DNA of 37,493 bases from Parachlorella kessleri (lineage: Eukaryota; Chlorophyta; Trebouxiophyceae; Chlorellales; Chlorellaceae). Shown one piece after another: positions 8,693 through 28,200 of this stretch; position 1 is the first letter of the stretch; every line of letters starts with the position of its first letter. Made by a program: the position numbers and the translations under genes. The stretch spans positions 1 to 37,493 of the forward strand of contig BBXU01000988.1 in the NCBI GenBank assembly GCA_001598975.1. The letters run 5' to 3'. A model generated the notes under the pieces. The model searched no databases and was not told where the DNA came from. It worked only from the letters and a program-made list of their open reading frames with translations.

Positions 8693-11600
8693 TCACTGCT
8701 TCAGGAAGCCCTGCTTATGCAGGCCGTCCCTGAAAGCTGCCAGAACCAGCTCCACCGTCGAGGGGGTGGCGTTGTAGCCCATCAGGCCCACGCGCCACAC
8801 CTGCATGCAGGCAAGCAGGGCACAAAACACACAACGATGGAGTCACGTGGAGCACGTGCGAGCAGCTGCAGGCAAGTGCGGATGTGGCATGGACCCCTCT
8901 TACAGAGGAAGGCATGCTCAAGGGGTAGGAGCCCTATCAGGCCCCGGGACTCGGGAGAGACACAGCCCAGCGGGGGCGTGGCGAGGCCTCGGGCTGCCTG
9001 CCGGGTAAAGCCCATCTGCCGGCTTCCTAAGCAACCGGTCCCCTGCAAGGTTCAGGTGCAGGCTGACATACTTCCCACTGGCTCCTACAGCCGTGGGGGG
9101 GCTCTCATCTGACCCCCCCCCTTTCCCCCCCCCCCCATACACACACACACTCCACGCACCTTGCCGATGGTGGGCCCCAGGCCGCCCGCAATCTCCACGC
9201 TGTACTTGTCCATCGCGTTCTTGCTCAGCGCGGCCCAGTCCACGCCCTCCGGCACCTGAACCACCAACCATGGCACACCTCAGCCTGCACTCCTTCCGCC
9301 CCCTCCTGCGCCTGTGGCCGGCCACTCTGCTGCCGCTGGTTGCAACCTGCCCCGCCAGGTTGGCCAGCGGGGGCCCCTCTTCGCCCGAGCACCTCTTCAG
9401 CGTCCCATGATGCAGCAGCCCCGCCGCCGTGGCCTCAACACCACCGCCCATGCACCTCACCAGCCGAGGAACCACACCATGCCCTCGCTGTGCAGGGGGT
9501 TGCCTAGGGCCCATGTGCAGCTCCAGGGCCAACTGCCTCCTGACAGTACAGCACGCCTGGCCCCAGCTGTCCTCGGCGCCCAACACAGTGGTGCGGTCAA
9601 CCAGCCAGGTTCACCACACTAGCAGGCAGCCCCACAACACCCTAGCCCCCCCCATGCCCCACTGCTGCCGACCATGCCGCCGTCGATCCCAAAGGGCCAG
9701 CCCCACAGCATACATGCCATCCCGCCCTGCAAGCACAGTTCAGTTGCCCTGTCCTCGTCCGCACCTGCCGCCAGCATCACCCACCACCTACCTTGTTTGT
9801 GTTCACAGTGACCATGCCCAAGCAGCCCTAGGGCGCCCCAACACCCCGCCACACTCCCCTACAACCGAACAAGTACCACCCCCACCTTGATGGTGTTGAC
9901 GGTGACCAGCCGGTCCGCGGGGTCCTCCACAAACGGCTGCAGCCCCAGCGCGCCCAGCCCCTCCCACAGCTGCTTGTGCGCCGCCTCGTGCCGCGCCCAC
10001 ATGGGCTCCAGCCCCTCCTCCGCAACCAGCGCCAGCGCCTCGCGCATAGCATACCACATGCTCACCATGCCCGTGTGGTGGTACCACCGCTTGCCATACC
10101 TGCAAGCACACGGGGGAGGGCGGTACGGGTGGTACTGCGGCTCGCAGGAGGGAGGAGACGGAGCCACACGGGCGCATCCCGGGTCAGTGCCTTTGCTGGC
10201 GCGGGCTCAGCCACCGGCACACAGTACAGCTTGCACAGAGCCAAGCCATGAGGCTCCCGCATGAGTCAATCGCCGCTTTCCACAGTGTGTGCAACGAGGC
10301 GCCCATGTGCTTCTGTGCGTGCGCCACAGCGGGAGTGAGGCGGTGCACTCACCAGCCCCAGTAGTCGCCCACCAGGTTGAGGTCCAGGTAGTAGCTGCGC
10401 ACCTGCACCACCATAAGCCAGCCCACACTGTGTCGCATGCTGCCACTCCAGCCCCAGCAACAGCCTCACACACATCAGGCTCAATCCAGGGCCTCTGCAC
10501 AGCCCACTCTTGCGTCCCCCAACGTCTTCAACACTACCAGCCATGTCCGTGCTCAACACATGGCGCCTTGATGCGCAGCCACGGCCGCGACACCAGCTAC
10601 ACAGCCCCAGCTGGGCCTTGCTGTCACACGTCGCTGCGCACTCTCGCGCACCTTGTCCTTTCGAGATCTGAGCTTCTCCAGGGCGCGCTCGCTGAGGAAC
10701 AGGGGGGCCCCACCTGCGCGACACCCAACGGCAGAGCTCAGCCTGCCCAGCGGACGAGCGCAGGCCCCACACAAAACTTTGCAGCAGGGCGGGGCAGGTC
10801 ACGCATGCTAGTGTGCTGGTAGGAGCATTTTCTTGCCTCCCTTGGGCCCCTTCCCAGGCACTGGCAGCGCCCAAGCACTTCCACCTCAATAGGAACTGCA
10901 GGGCAGTTCGGGCTTTGCAGGGCACCTATACCCAAAAACAGGCCCATGCTCCCTCCCCAAGACAAAGGCACCCACAACAACCACAAGCTATACGCGACCC
11001 TGCAGGCAGCAGCCGGCATCGCCACGTCCCAACAACCGCCAACCGCTCACCAGGAGGAGCCGACAGGCACTTCTGGCTGCCCGAGTATATGCAGTCGATG
11101 CCCCACTTGTCCGCAAACAGCGGCACGCCGCCCAGGGAGCAGACAGTGTCGACCAGCAGCAGCGTGCCATTGGCGTGGCACAGATCGCCCAGGCCCGCCA
11201 TGCTCTGGTGCACACCGGTGGAAGACTCGCCCTGCGGCACACACAAGGCGACACGCTCTCGCGCAGCGTACCCCCAGCGAGCGGCAGCTGTCAAATGGAG
11301 TCGCCACCACATCTCCACACCCGTCAAGCAACCGGGAAGAGCTAGAGGCCAGGCCAAGCTCCTGACCCTGCACACTGCGATCATGAAGCGGCCCAGGAGC
11401 CCTCATCAATGCCCTGGCAGGGGCCAGGCATTGCTTGCTTGCTGCTTCCACCTGCCCACCTGGCAGAGGAACAGCACTGCAGGCTTGTGCGTCTCCACAG
11501 CCTCCTTGATGGCGTCATACTTAAGCGTGCTGCCCAGCTCAGCCTTGATCTCCACTACCTGAGGCAGGGAGGCGGGCACGCGTGACGGCTGGCACCTGGC

Positions 11601-12977
11601 ACTGTCCCCCCAAGAAAAGGGGGGCAGATGGGACAACAACTCTGGCATAGCATGTATCTCTAGGCTCAAACCAGTACAAAGCTTTTCAATATCCACAATT
11701 CAATTCCAGTGCATCAACGCTGCGTATGCAATGCCAGCAGCTCATCGGCCCAATTACAAGGGCTTCCTGCCAGGCACCCATGCACGCCAAACACTGCAAC
11801 GTTCTCCCAACCCTCCAGCGCACGGCACAACGTCCTACATCTTCCATCCCCCAGCTGATTCACCAACTAGCCACAGCCCACTCCATTATCACACCTTGGC
11901 ACCAAAACGATCTGCCATGTCGGCGACACGCTCGCCCCAGATGCCCGAGACGCCCACAACAATCGTCTCCCCCGGTGCCACCAGGTTGGCAATGGCTGCC
12001 TCCATCCCGGCGTGGCCGGTGCCGCTGACACAGAGAGTGTACTTGGAGTCCGTCTGGAAGACGTACCGCAGCCCCTGCTGGACCTCATCCATAATCTTAA
12101 AGAAAGGCGGGTGCCTGCAAGGGACCAACCACCAGCAAGTTGTCATCTATCCACATAGACCTTGCATGCCACTTTCTAAGGGCCAACCAGGGGTCTTTCA
12201 TTGCCCCAACATCGAGCCAGGCAGGCCGCGGGGTTACCGGCAGCATCCGGACAAAGCTCAAGTTAGTCACACCTCCACGCTGCAATTGCCGCCTGAAAAT
12301 CATTGCCGCCGTCTCTTGCACGGGCTGTCACTCACATGTGCCCTAATAGAGGGAGGGTTTGGGCTGCCAGGATGCGGGGATGGGCGTTGCCTGGGCCAGG
12401 GCCCATCAAGTAACGCTGGGGAATCTGCGCAAACAGGCAACCAGGAACTTAGGGCAAGGTGCACAGCCACCTGTAAATGCTGTGCTGATACTCCAGCAGT
12501 CAGGGTCCTGCAGGTAAGCCCTCCTCTAGCAAGGCTTCATCAACTAGCCTAGAACACGCCACTCCCCAAGCTGCACTTGAGAAGCTGCCACCACCTAGCA
12601 GAGATGCCCCAACTCTTTAATTAAAAACACACAGGTCTTCTGCGCACAGTGAAGCTTCTCAAACAACAAGACTATCACGCACGATCAGGCCTGACGTTCG
12701 GAACCGCCGTCAAGTAGGGCCGCATGCTCGTTGCCGGAAGCCGACAAGAGCCAAGGAGGACAGTCTCATCACCGAGTAGTTTAAATCATGTAGCATCATA
12801 AAAGCATCTTACCTCGATGACACCTGTGGGACCCCTATTCTCGTCGCTGACGGGAGCCATGACCTCACCAGGCCGTGCAGTGCCAACTTTCGCGTCTGCT
12901 GTCATACTGAAGGCTCTCAGATGCTGCAGGAGCTTGCCACCTAGGCTGCGGGAATTCCTGCCAAGAATGGTGCTCAT
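8693..12977 (-). CDS. AGT1: Alanine:glyoxylate aminotransferase, animal AGXT type
   Basis: Ten exons, 12977-12813, 12424-12336, 12114-11895, 11558-11460, 11231-11051, 10713-10652, 10402-10353, 10099-9886, 9255-9160 and 8800-8693, give 427 residues. This PLP enzyme makes glycine and pyruvate from glyoxylate and alanine (serine can also donate in the family). Visible motifs are [13 protein letters not shown] (61-73), the cofactor loop SGTGHAG (115-121), GESSTGV (192-198), Asp219 in LLLVDTV, Schiff-base Lys245 in [13 protein letters not shown], and GGLGPTIGK near the end. The SGTGHAG, SGSQK...APPG and GGLGP set matches human-type AGXT, not the plant peroxisomal serine:glyoxylate enzyme. The N terminus ([23 protein letters not shown]) is basic, hydroxylated and free of acids, like a mitochondrial presequence. 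The C terminus LKQ is not a PTS1. It is head to head with the next aminotransferase. Confidence 0.93.
9113..9150. repeat. Poly-C and (AC)n tract in AGT intron 9
   Basis: A C9 run (9113-9121), a C12 run (9125-9136) and an (AC)6 tract (9139-9150) lie just downstream, in gene sense, of the exon 9 donor. This is simple sequence with no other signal. Confidence 0.9.
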
Positions 12978-14397
12978 GGTCGAGTAGTAGAAGCAAGGCG
13001 CTCAAGGCGGGAAAAGCTACAAGCCTTGGGCCTGCATGTCAGCAATGAAGCACATCCTCCAAAGTTATATAAAAGAATGTCGTTGGTGCCAAGCGCACAA
13101 TGCCCGCAAGAAACGTGGTGCATGTACAACTGGGTGCCTACTGCGCACCTATACAATTGTGGTAATGCAGCCCAGAATAGGCCTGCAGACAGGTGCTACC
13201 AGCGGGGGCCCGGCCGCACTGGAGGTGATCTTGCTCAAGACCGAGGTTGCCTGGTGTGCCCCTTTCAATCCAGCGGTACTAGTGGGTGTGTAGTGCTCAG
13301 CCAGGCTGGCAGAGTTGCGAGTCGGTCAACGTCAGTGCTGTGACTACCTATATAGTGCCCAACCTGCATATGTAGTTGGTTCCAAGCGTAACGAAGCACT
13401 GAATAACGCATGTCAGGTGCCAACAACTGTTAAGAGACCTCCCCGTGACCCTTGACCATTGATGCAAAAGTGGGACTGCCGCGACGTTGGGTGCCGTCGG
13501 CCGCAGGGCTCGTGCTTTGAACAGGTGTGGCAACCGAGGCAGTTTATCAGCCGGGCAGGAGGTGAGCTTGCCGGCACCCGGCATATGCACTACATAGTAT
13601 GCTGGTGCTACAAACCTTGTCAGTGTGGGACGTGTGAGGCAAGACCCATGGCTGGCACGGGCTATTAGCTGCAGTCTGAACTCTCATTTGAAAGCAGGCT
13701 CAGCTGAAGTTTGCTGTACTCTCAGCCCTCTCAAGCCGGTTCCCTTTGAAAGTAATAAGTTGCTCCAACCTGGAGGTTCCACCCCGTGCTCGCGGCACTC
13801 TATGGGGCAGTCACTGGGTGAGGGTGCAACAGCCAGAGGCTGCATAACAAGGCTTGCCCGCGAGTAGCTTCATGCCTTCCCTGGGAGCGGCCTGTGCCAG
13901 TGGCAGCTCCAGGCAGCACAGTATTCGTGGACCAGCTGGCGTTCACAGCAGTCTGTATGACAGCAGCCCGGCTGCCCCGCAGTGCCTGGGAGCAGGCGTG
14001 CAACGAGGGGGCAGCCTTCCAGCAGCAGCATGGCCGGCTGCCAAGGGCCAGCGCCAGCACACGGTTCCAACTACGTCTTAGTGATGTTCACTGGGTTTGT
14101 GGCACACAGAGGGGCAGCGGCACAAGGCGGGCAGTAAGGGTTTCCTTGGAGAGCCCGGGAGCCAATTGGCTGCGAAAGACCAGCATGAGCCAAGCGTCAG
14201 GTCAAGGGCCAGGACGATCCAGTCAAATGGCACATAGGGGACAGCCAGCAGTGGATAGGCAGGGTCAAGCGGTACTCGTTGCACGTGGGGCATCTGGGCG
14301 GGGGCGCCATGCTCTGCCAAACGGAGCAGGCGGGGAGTGTGTGTGAAGTTGAGGCGCGTGGAAATTGCTTTCGAATTGGTCGCACGTTCAATTAACC
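12978..14397. promoter_or_regulatory. Shared divergent promoter region of the two aminotransferases
   Basis: The 1420 bases between the two start codons contain no convincing coding exon. A TATATAA core at 13066-13073 lies about 90 bases from the AGT ATG and reads TTTTATATAAC on the AGT strand, a good TATA box position. A G-box CACGTG at 14282-14287 lies about 110 bases from the opposite start. Both genes face outward from this segment, so shared control is possible. The sites are seen; the function is inferred. Confidence 0.5.
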
Positions 14398-18833
<4,436 letters not shown>

Positions 18834-19811
18834 GACAGGAGCGGTACGCAAGTGGGTGTGCAGTACATGTGGGGTGGCCATGTGGGCTCCTGCCCCACGT
18901 GCCAGCAGAAAGTGTGGGCTGCGTACGGTGCGGATGTGGTGTGTGACACATGGGACACATGAGTCACGTGTCTGATGAGCCGCGGAAGGCATGGTGGGGT
19001 GGGGTAGGCAAACGTGCCAGGGATCCCAAGAAAAGCAAAGCACAGCGGCCCAGGCCTCCGACCATGGTGCCTAGCAGGGACAGACTGGGGCTGGCTGGGC
19101 AGCGTGTGGTCCCGGAAATGCACGCGCGCTGGCTTGTATGTGCAGGGACGTGAGCTTGATACGTTGCTGTTCCTGTCATTGTGGTGGCGCCTGTGTGGGT
19201 GTGGGCAATGGGTAGTATGAGAGCTAGCTCAACCTGGGTGATGCCCTCATTAGTCACAGCATGATTGGCCATGTCCCATGGGCGAGGTTGACCCCGGGGA
19301 GGGGGCCGCTCTGTCTGGTAGACACGCGTGTATTATGGAAAGCCAGAGAGCCGCAGGCTGTGTGCGGGGAATCTAATGAACGTCATGGTCACCACTTGTC
19401 TAACAAATGTCGCTGGTTATGCAGTAAGGTTGTGTGATGATTCATTATTCAGAAATGTTGGCAATGGCCTGTACCAGGTGCATTGTACCTGCCTTGCACG
19501 CGGGTTGCAAGGTGCATCCTACACAGCCCTGTGGTGCTTGTGGTGCTAACGATGTCGTGTATTTGCCTGCGCAGTAGGATTGTTGAGTATGGTCAGCTTC
19601 ATTGCTATCTGTCCAGTGTGGGAGTGCATTTGTATGCTGCGAGCGAGCGGCACAATCCAGGTGCAAGGCTATTCTTGATTAGTGAGGCGGAGACACGCCG
19701 GTGCATGAACTGTCTTATATGTTGCCTGCCTGTTAGTATGCTGACCTCCTGAGGGAAGGTCTGTCATAGCATTGCGCAACGTGCTGGGTTGCAGTAACGC
19801 GTCAGGCTTGT

Positions 19812-19816
19812 TGTAA
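19812..19816 (+). terminator. TGTAA poly(A) signal of GGAT
   Basis: First TGTAA after the stop at 18833. The distance (979 bases) is long, so an unrecognised variant nearer the stop may be used instead. Confidence 0.3.
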
Positions 19817-19846
19817 CAACATATGTCAAACCTCCCTTTAAGAGGG

Positions 19847-20025
19847 AATGCACGTGACAGAAAGGGGTCAGACAGCAGATTGGCAGGTGCCAGCTGCGTA
19901 CATTCAGCAAAGCACAGGGAACCTCAATTTGAGATGGAAATGCACGTGACAGGGAGGGGTCAGACAGCAGTGTGGCGGGTATCAGCTGCGTCAAAAAGCA
20001 GGCAGAGTCAGAGAGGGAACCTCAA
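19847..20025. repeat. Tandem duplication carrying a G-box, upstream of GSNOR
   Basis: Two diverged direct copies, 19847-19927 and 19939-20025, start with AATGCACGTGACAG, share GGGGTCAGACAGCAG and CAGCTGCGT, and end GGGAACCTCAA. The start-to-start spacing is 92 bases; a 6-base indel makes the ends 98 apart. Each copy holds a palindromic G-box CACGTG (19851-19856 and 19943-19948), 440 and 348 bases before the GSNOR ATG. A doubled regulatory block is a reasonable inference. Confidence 0.75.
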
Positions 20026-20295
20026 CATGTGCCTACCAACAAAGCACATGCTGGACACTCAGCTTCCACAGCCGGCTATGCCTCTCAACAAACCTGTTAA
20101 GACTTCTATCTGAGGTATAGGGGTCATAGCACGCACACTAGGGCTTCTGGGGGTCTCCAAGGCCAGCTGGCGTGTAGTTCCCGCGTCACTCTCTCTTGCC
20201 GTAACCCGGCAATAAAGTTGGAGATCAACACGCACCCTATCTTCTGTCTACCTTTCAATACAGCTATTGCTGTAAGGGCGAGCAAGGAGCGCGCC

Positions 20296-24760
<4,465 letters not shown>

Positions 24761-24935
24761 CGACAGGAGTCATGGATAGCACAGCCCCTGGCGGGACCCG
24801 GTGGAGGGATTGGTCCTGCAGCTTACACCTGCATTTTACCACGCTTGCAAGCACAAAGTGGAAGTATTGCGCCATGGACTGGACTGCTCTCTTAGACCAA
24901 TTTGCTCATGTTGTTGTGGCGAAAGTTGACATATC

Positions 24936-24940
24936 TTACA
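24936..24940 (-). terminator. TGTAA poly(A) signal of RAD21
   Basis: TTACA on the plus strand, first copy after the RAD21 stop in gene sense. The spacing is normal for a 3' UTR. Confidence 0.45.
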
Positions 24941-25004
24941 AATGCCTATTGAATGCACTTGTGAGAGCTCAGTCCTGAGCTGGGCAAATGTTGAAACGCA
25001 TTCT

Positions 25005-25050
25005 GAGAACCAATACTAGATCAGACCAGAGAACCAATACTATATCAGAC
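25005..25050. repeat. 24-bp tandem direct repeat in RAD21 3' UTR
   Basis: GAGAACCAATACTAGATCAG at 25005 recurs at 25029 with one change (G to T). Each 22-base copy matches at 21 positions. It lies between the RAD21 stop and its presumed poly(A) signal. Confidence 0.9.
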
Positions 25051-25235
25051 TGTCAGTTGACAGCAACACTTGCTGCGCTGGGAGGAGACCATTGATGCAG
25101 GTTATGAACAGACTTTGCCCACCCCCCTGCCATGCTGCCTGGGATCGAGGGTTGAAACCTGTCTAACCAATGTGACTCAGGAAGGGGGTTGTATTATCTT
25201 GTGCTGTTCTGCTGCCTTTTTCACCTTGCTGTGCA

Positions 25236-28200
25236 TCAGAGGTAGGGGCCCCTGGTCAGGATGATGTCACCGTAGGGCTCGTCCTGCTTGGCTTGGATGA
25301 AGTCATTGCTCTTGGTCACTGCAACGAAGTGAAAGGGCACCGTTATCTTGCAATCACTTTGCCTCACAAACAGCATACCTCGCATGCCTCCCACCAGGCC
25401 CATGATCATACACTACACTGCGGGACCTGCCACCACCAACCAGCAGTGTGCCTGATATCAGCCTTCCCACATTATTGTGGGAGCCGTGCTTCACCGTCAG
25501 ATTGCAAGTGGTGTGCTCAGCTGCATGTTATGCTACACGGAAGTTTATACCACCTGACTTGGCTTATGACTTACCGAGGATCTGGGCAAAGAGCTTTGCG
25601 GCCTCGCTGCGGTTCAGCTTGGCCGCCATCTCAAACAGGCTGATCTCGCTAGGCCCGCTGGCCTGGCTCTCCAGAGCATTGAACTTCCCACGCAGAAGCC
25701 TGCAGTGGACGCAACAGGGCTCACCAGATGCAGCCCTGTCACCACATGCTAGCTGCGCGGGCCAATTGCATGCCTGGGGTCTCACGTGAGGACCTGACTA
25801 CCCTGTAAAGAGCAGCTCAACCCACCTATGACAGCACCTTCTCGGCCAAGCACCCAACCATGCATAGGTTCATGGCATGCATAGGGCTGAGGTGGCCATG
25901 CATTGTTTTCCCACCCAGAACTGCCTCACACCCCAGCACCACGCCTGTCGCACAATCACACCTACCCAATGAGTGCCACTGTGCTGTGGTTGAGGGCCTC
26001 GGCCGGTCCCAGCAGCTGGGTGCCCAGGCCAGAATCCTCCAACAGCTCAAACTGGCTTACTGTCCCATAGGTGCCTGTGCCATTGGTGGGACCGCTGCCA
26101 CCCTCTGCACCGCCACTTGCGCCGCCGGCGGGGCCCTGGGGAAGCAAGCAAGGGTAAGACAGAGTGGTGGATGGTGCTGGCTGCTTCATGTGCATATAGT
26201 AGCCAGGGCGCTGAGGGGCAGTTGGTGCATCAGTCACTGGACAACCAAGCAATGCAGCCACCAGACCGGCAGATCCTCACCTGCTGCCGCTGGCGCTTGC
26301 GCGAGGCAGGGCCGGCTGCCAAGGCCTCCACATCGCCCAGGAACTCCTCGTGCTCGTCCACCACCGGCAGCATGGCGGCCATGTCAGCGCCAAGCAGCTC
26401 GTCGCCCAGGTCTGATAGGCGGTGGGCAGCCCGGGGGCCGGAAGACCTGCAAGCAGTGAGGGCAAGGAGTTGAAGGTCAGTACTTCTCTAGGCGTGCATG
26501 TCAGCTCGCATGAGAACAGAGCTGCCTCCCTACTGCTATAGCTATGACAGAATGTTTGAACCAAGTTTTGGACAGCTGCACCAGTGGTACAATCAACCAC
26601 CACTGCCCGTCCAAGTGGAAGCAGTGAGGGGGTGTACGAGGGCTGCCAAAGCAGATACAGAGATCACGCCAAGCCTCACTTTTCTGACAGCGCTCTCTCT
26701 GACTCAGGGCGCAAGGCGCTCCTGGTGCGCTTGTTGCGGTTTGTCAAAAGGGTAGTACGTGCAAGAGGGTCATAGTCTGCAGGTGTCAGACCCTGGACCA
26801 GCAGCACAGGGGTTGGTGGTTAACAGACGTCTTGTAGTGGGCAAGGTCAATAATGTTCAGTGTGTGATAAGATCATGTGGCCATACCTATTAACAGTGGC
26901 AAACGCAGGTGCGGTCCTATGGCTCAACTGCCAGTGTGGGAAGAAGTACAGCAGCGTCTTACCTGTCCAAGGTAGAAGGCGTCTAGCGCGCTGCCAGGGG
27001 TGTTGTTCAGGGCTGCTCGGAGCCTGCAAGGGCATGAGAGCTTGGCAGGCAGCTTACAGCCTTGGCCTTGCGAGATAAAGTCATACAGGGCAGCAGCATG
27101 CCTGGCCATGCGATGTGCATGCACTATGCAGTTTCAGCACCCTTCTCAGCACCTCTCAGTCTCAATGTCCTCGGTGCCCTGGGAGGCAGCTCGCTTGGCG
27201 CGGCGCCTGAAGCCATGCTCGACAGCACCTTCCTCCTCTGCAGCTGCCGCCCCCGCTGCCTCTAACCCAGCACCATGCCAGTCCTCGCCAGCTTCAGGAA
27301 AGGGCATGTCCGGCATGTCACCGTAATCCAGCCCTGCAGTGCTTCAACCAAGGGCTAGTAAATGCCTTGAAAGGGCCTCTGCCCTCTCATGGCAGGGAAC
27401 GGCACTGCAAGAGGCAGAGGTCAGCCACGCACAGCCAAGAGCAAATAGTATGCAGCACCCTCTTCTCCGCATTTCAGCCAAGCTTACCAGCGCCCTGGTC
27501 GGGCTTGCCCTGGTTGTAGCGCTGCTCATCCACCTGGCGCTCCTGCTCCTCAAGAAGCTCGTCCCCACTCAAAGCTGCCCCAGCCCCTGTGGCCTCTGCA
27601 TGTGTGGATATTGGACTAGGCATTTCAATTGAGTTGCTGTGAGTGACAGGTAGGGACTTGACACGGTGGAGCCACAGCTCACAGACACCCAGGGAAGTGT
27701 GACATATTGTAAGGACGCTGGCATGGCAGCATTGCACGATTGCATGCTGGTACCCAAGAGCATGATGTGCAGGCCTGCGCAGAAGATGATTGCTGCCACC
27801 GTACTTGACTTGGCCAGGCAGGTGCCCAGCGTGGCATTCCGGTTGAAGAAGTCCATCAGCTCTGCCGGCCAGGATCCACCCAGCAGGCCTGCACATAGCA
27901 AATGTCCGCAGGCGCCAGCCTTCCTGCCACAGGAATTGCTATGCGTTGTTGCACGTCTAGGCAGGTGTTCACTGGTTACGCAGCACTTGAAAGCACAACA
28001 GCTTTCCCTGATGGCAGCCTTTCATGTGCGCAGCCAGGCTCTTCCCCTATGCAACTGTGAGCGGCGCATCCACACCTGCGGTAGCCGGCGCAATGACGAG
28101 GGGCGACTTATACGAAGGCGCGCTCCTCTGGCGGGGGCGGCAAACCAGCAGGTCGCTGCGGTCCATCATCCACTCCCGGTATTCCTGCAAGCAAGTACAA

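Larger units (their letters stand above)
18834..20295. other. Intergenic region: GGAT 3' end and GSNOR upstream
   Basis: No gene is recognised in these 1.46 kb. The first plus-strand TGTAA after the GGAT stop is at 19812-19816, which would give a long (about 1 kb) 3' UTR. Beyond it is a duplicated block (19847-20025). A 342-codon antisense frame covers the end of GGAT exon 10 through this region but has no recognisable domain. Confidence 0.5.
24761..25235. other. Convergent 3' regions of GSNOR and RAD21
   Basis: No coding exon is seen in 475 bases. A minus-strand TGTAA (24940-24936) lies about 300 bases after the RAD21 stop, and a short direct repeat is present at 25005-25050. No TGTAA for GSNOR is found inside the interval; the first plus-strand copy, at 25804-25808, lies within RAD21. 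Confidence 0.5.

Noticed and set aside
10813..11562. Long plus-strand frames over the AGT gene
   Set aside because: Antisense to well-conserved AGT exons; the translations have no family features.
12978..14397. Possible small genes in the divergent region (frames up to 150 codons)
   Set aside because: No conserved motifs and no splice-supported continuation; treated as promoter sequence.
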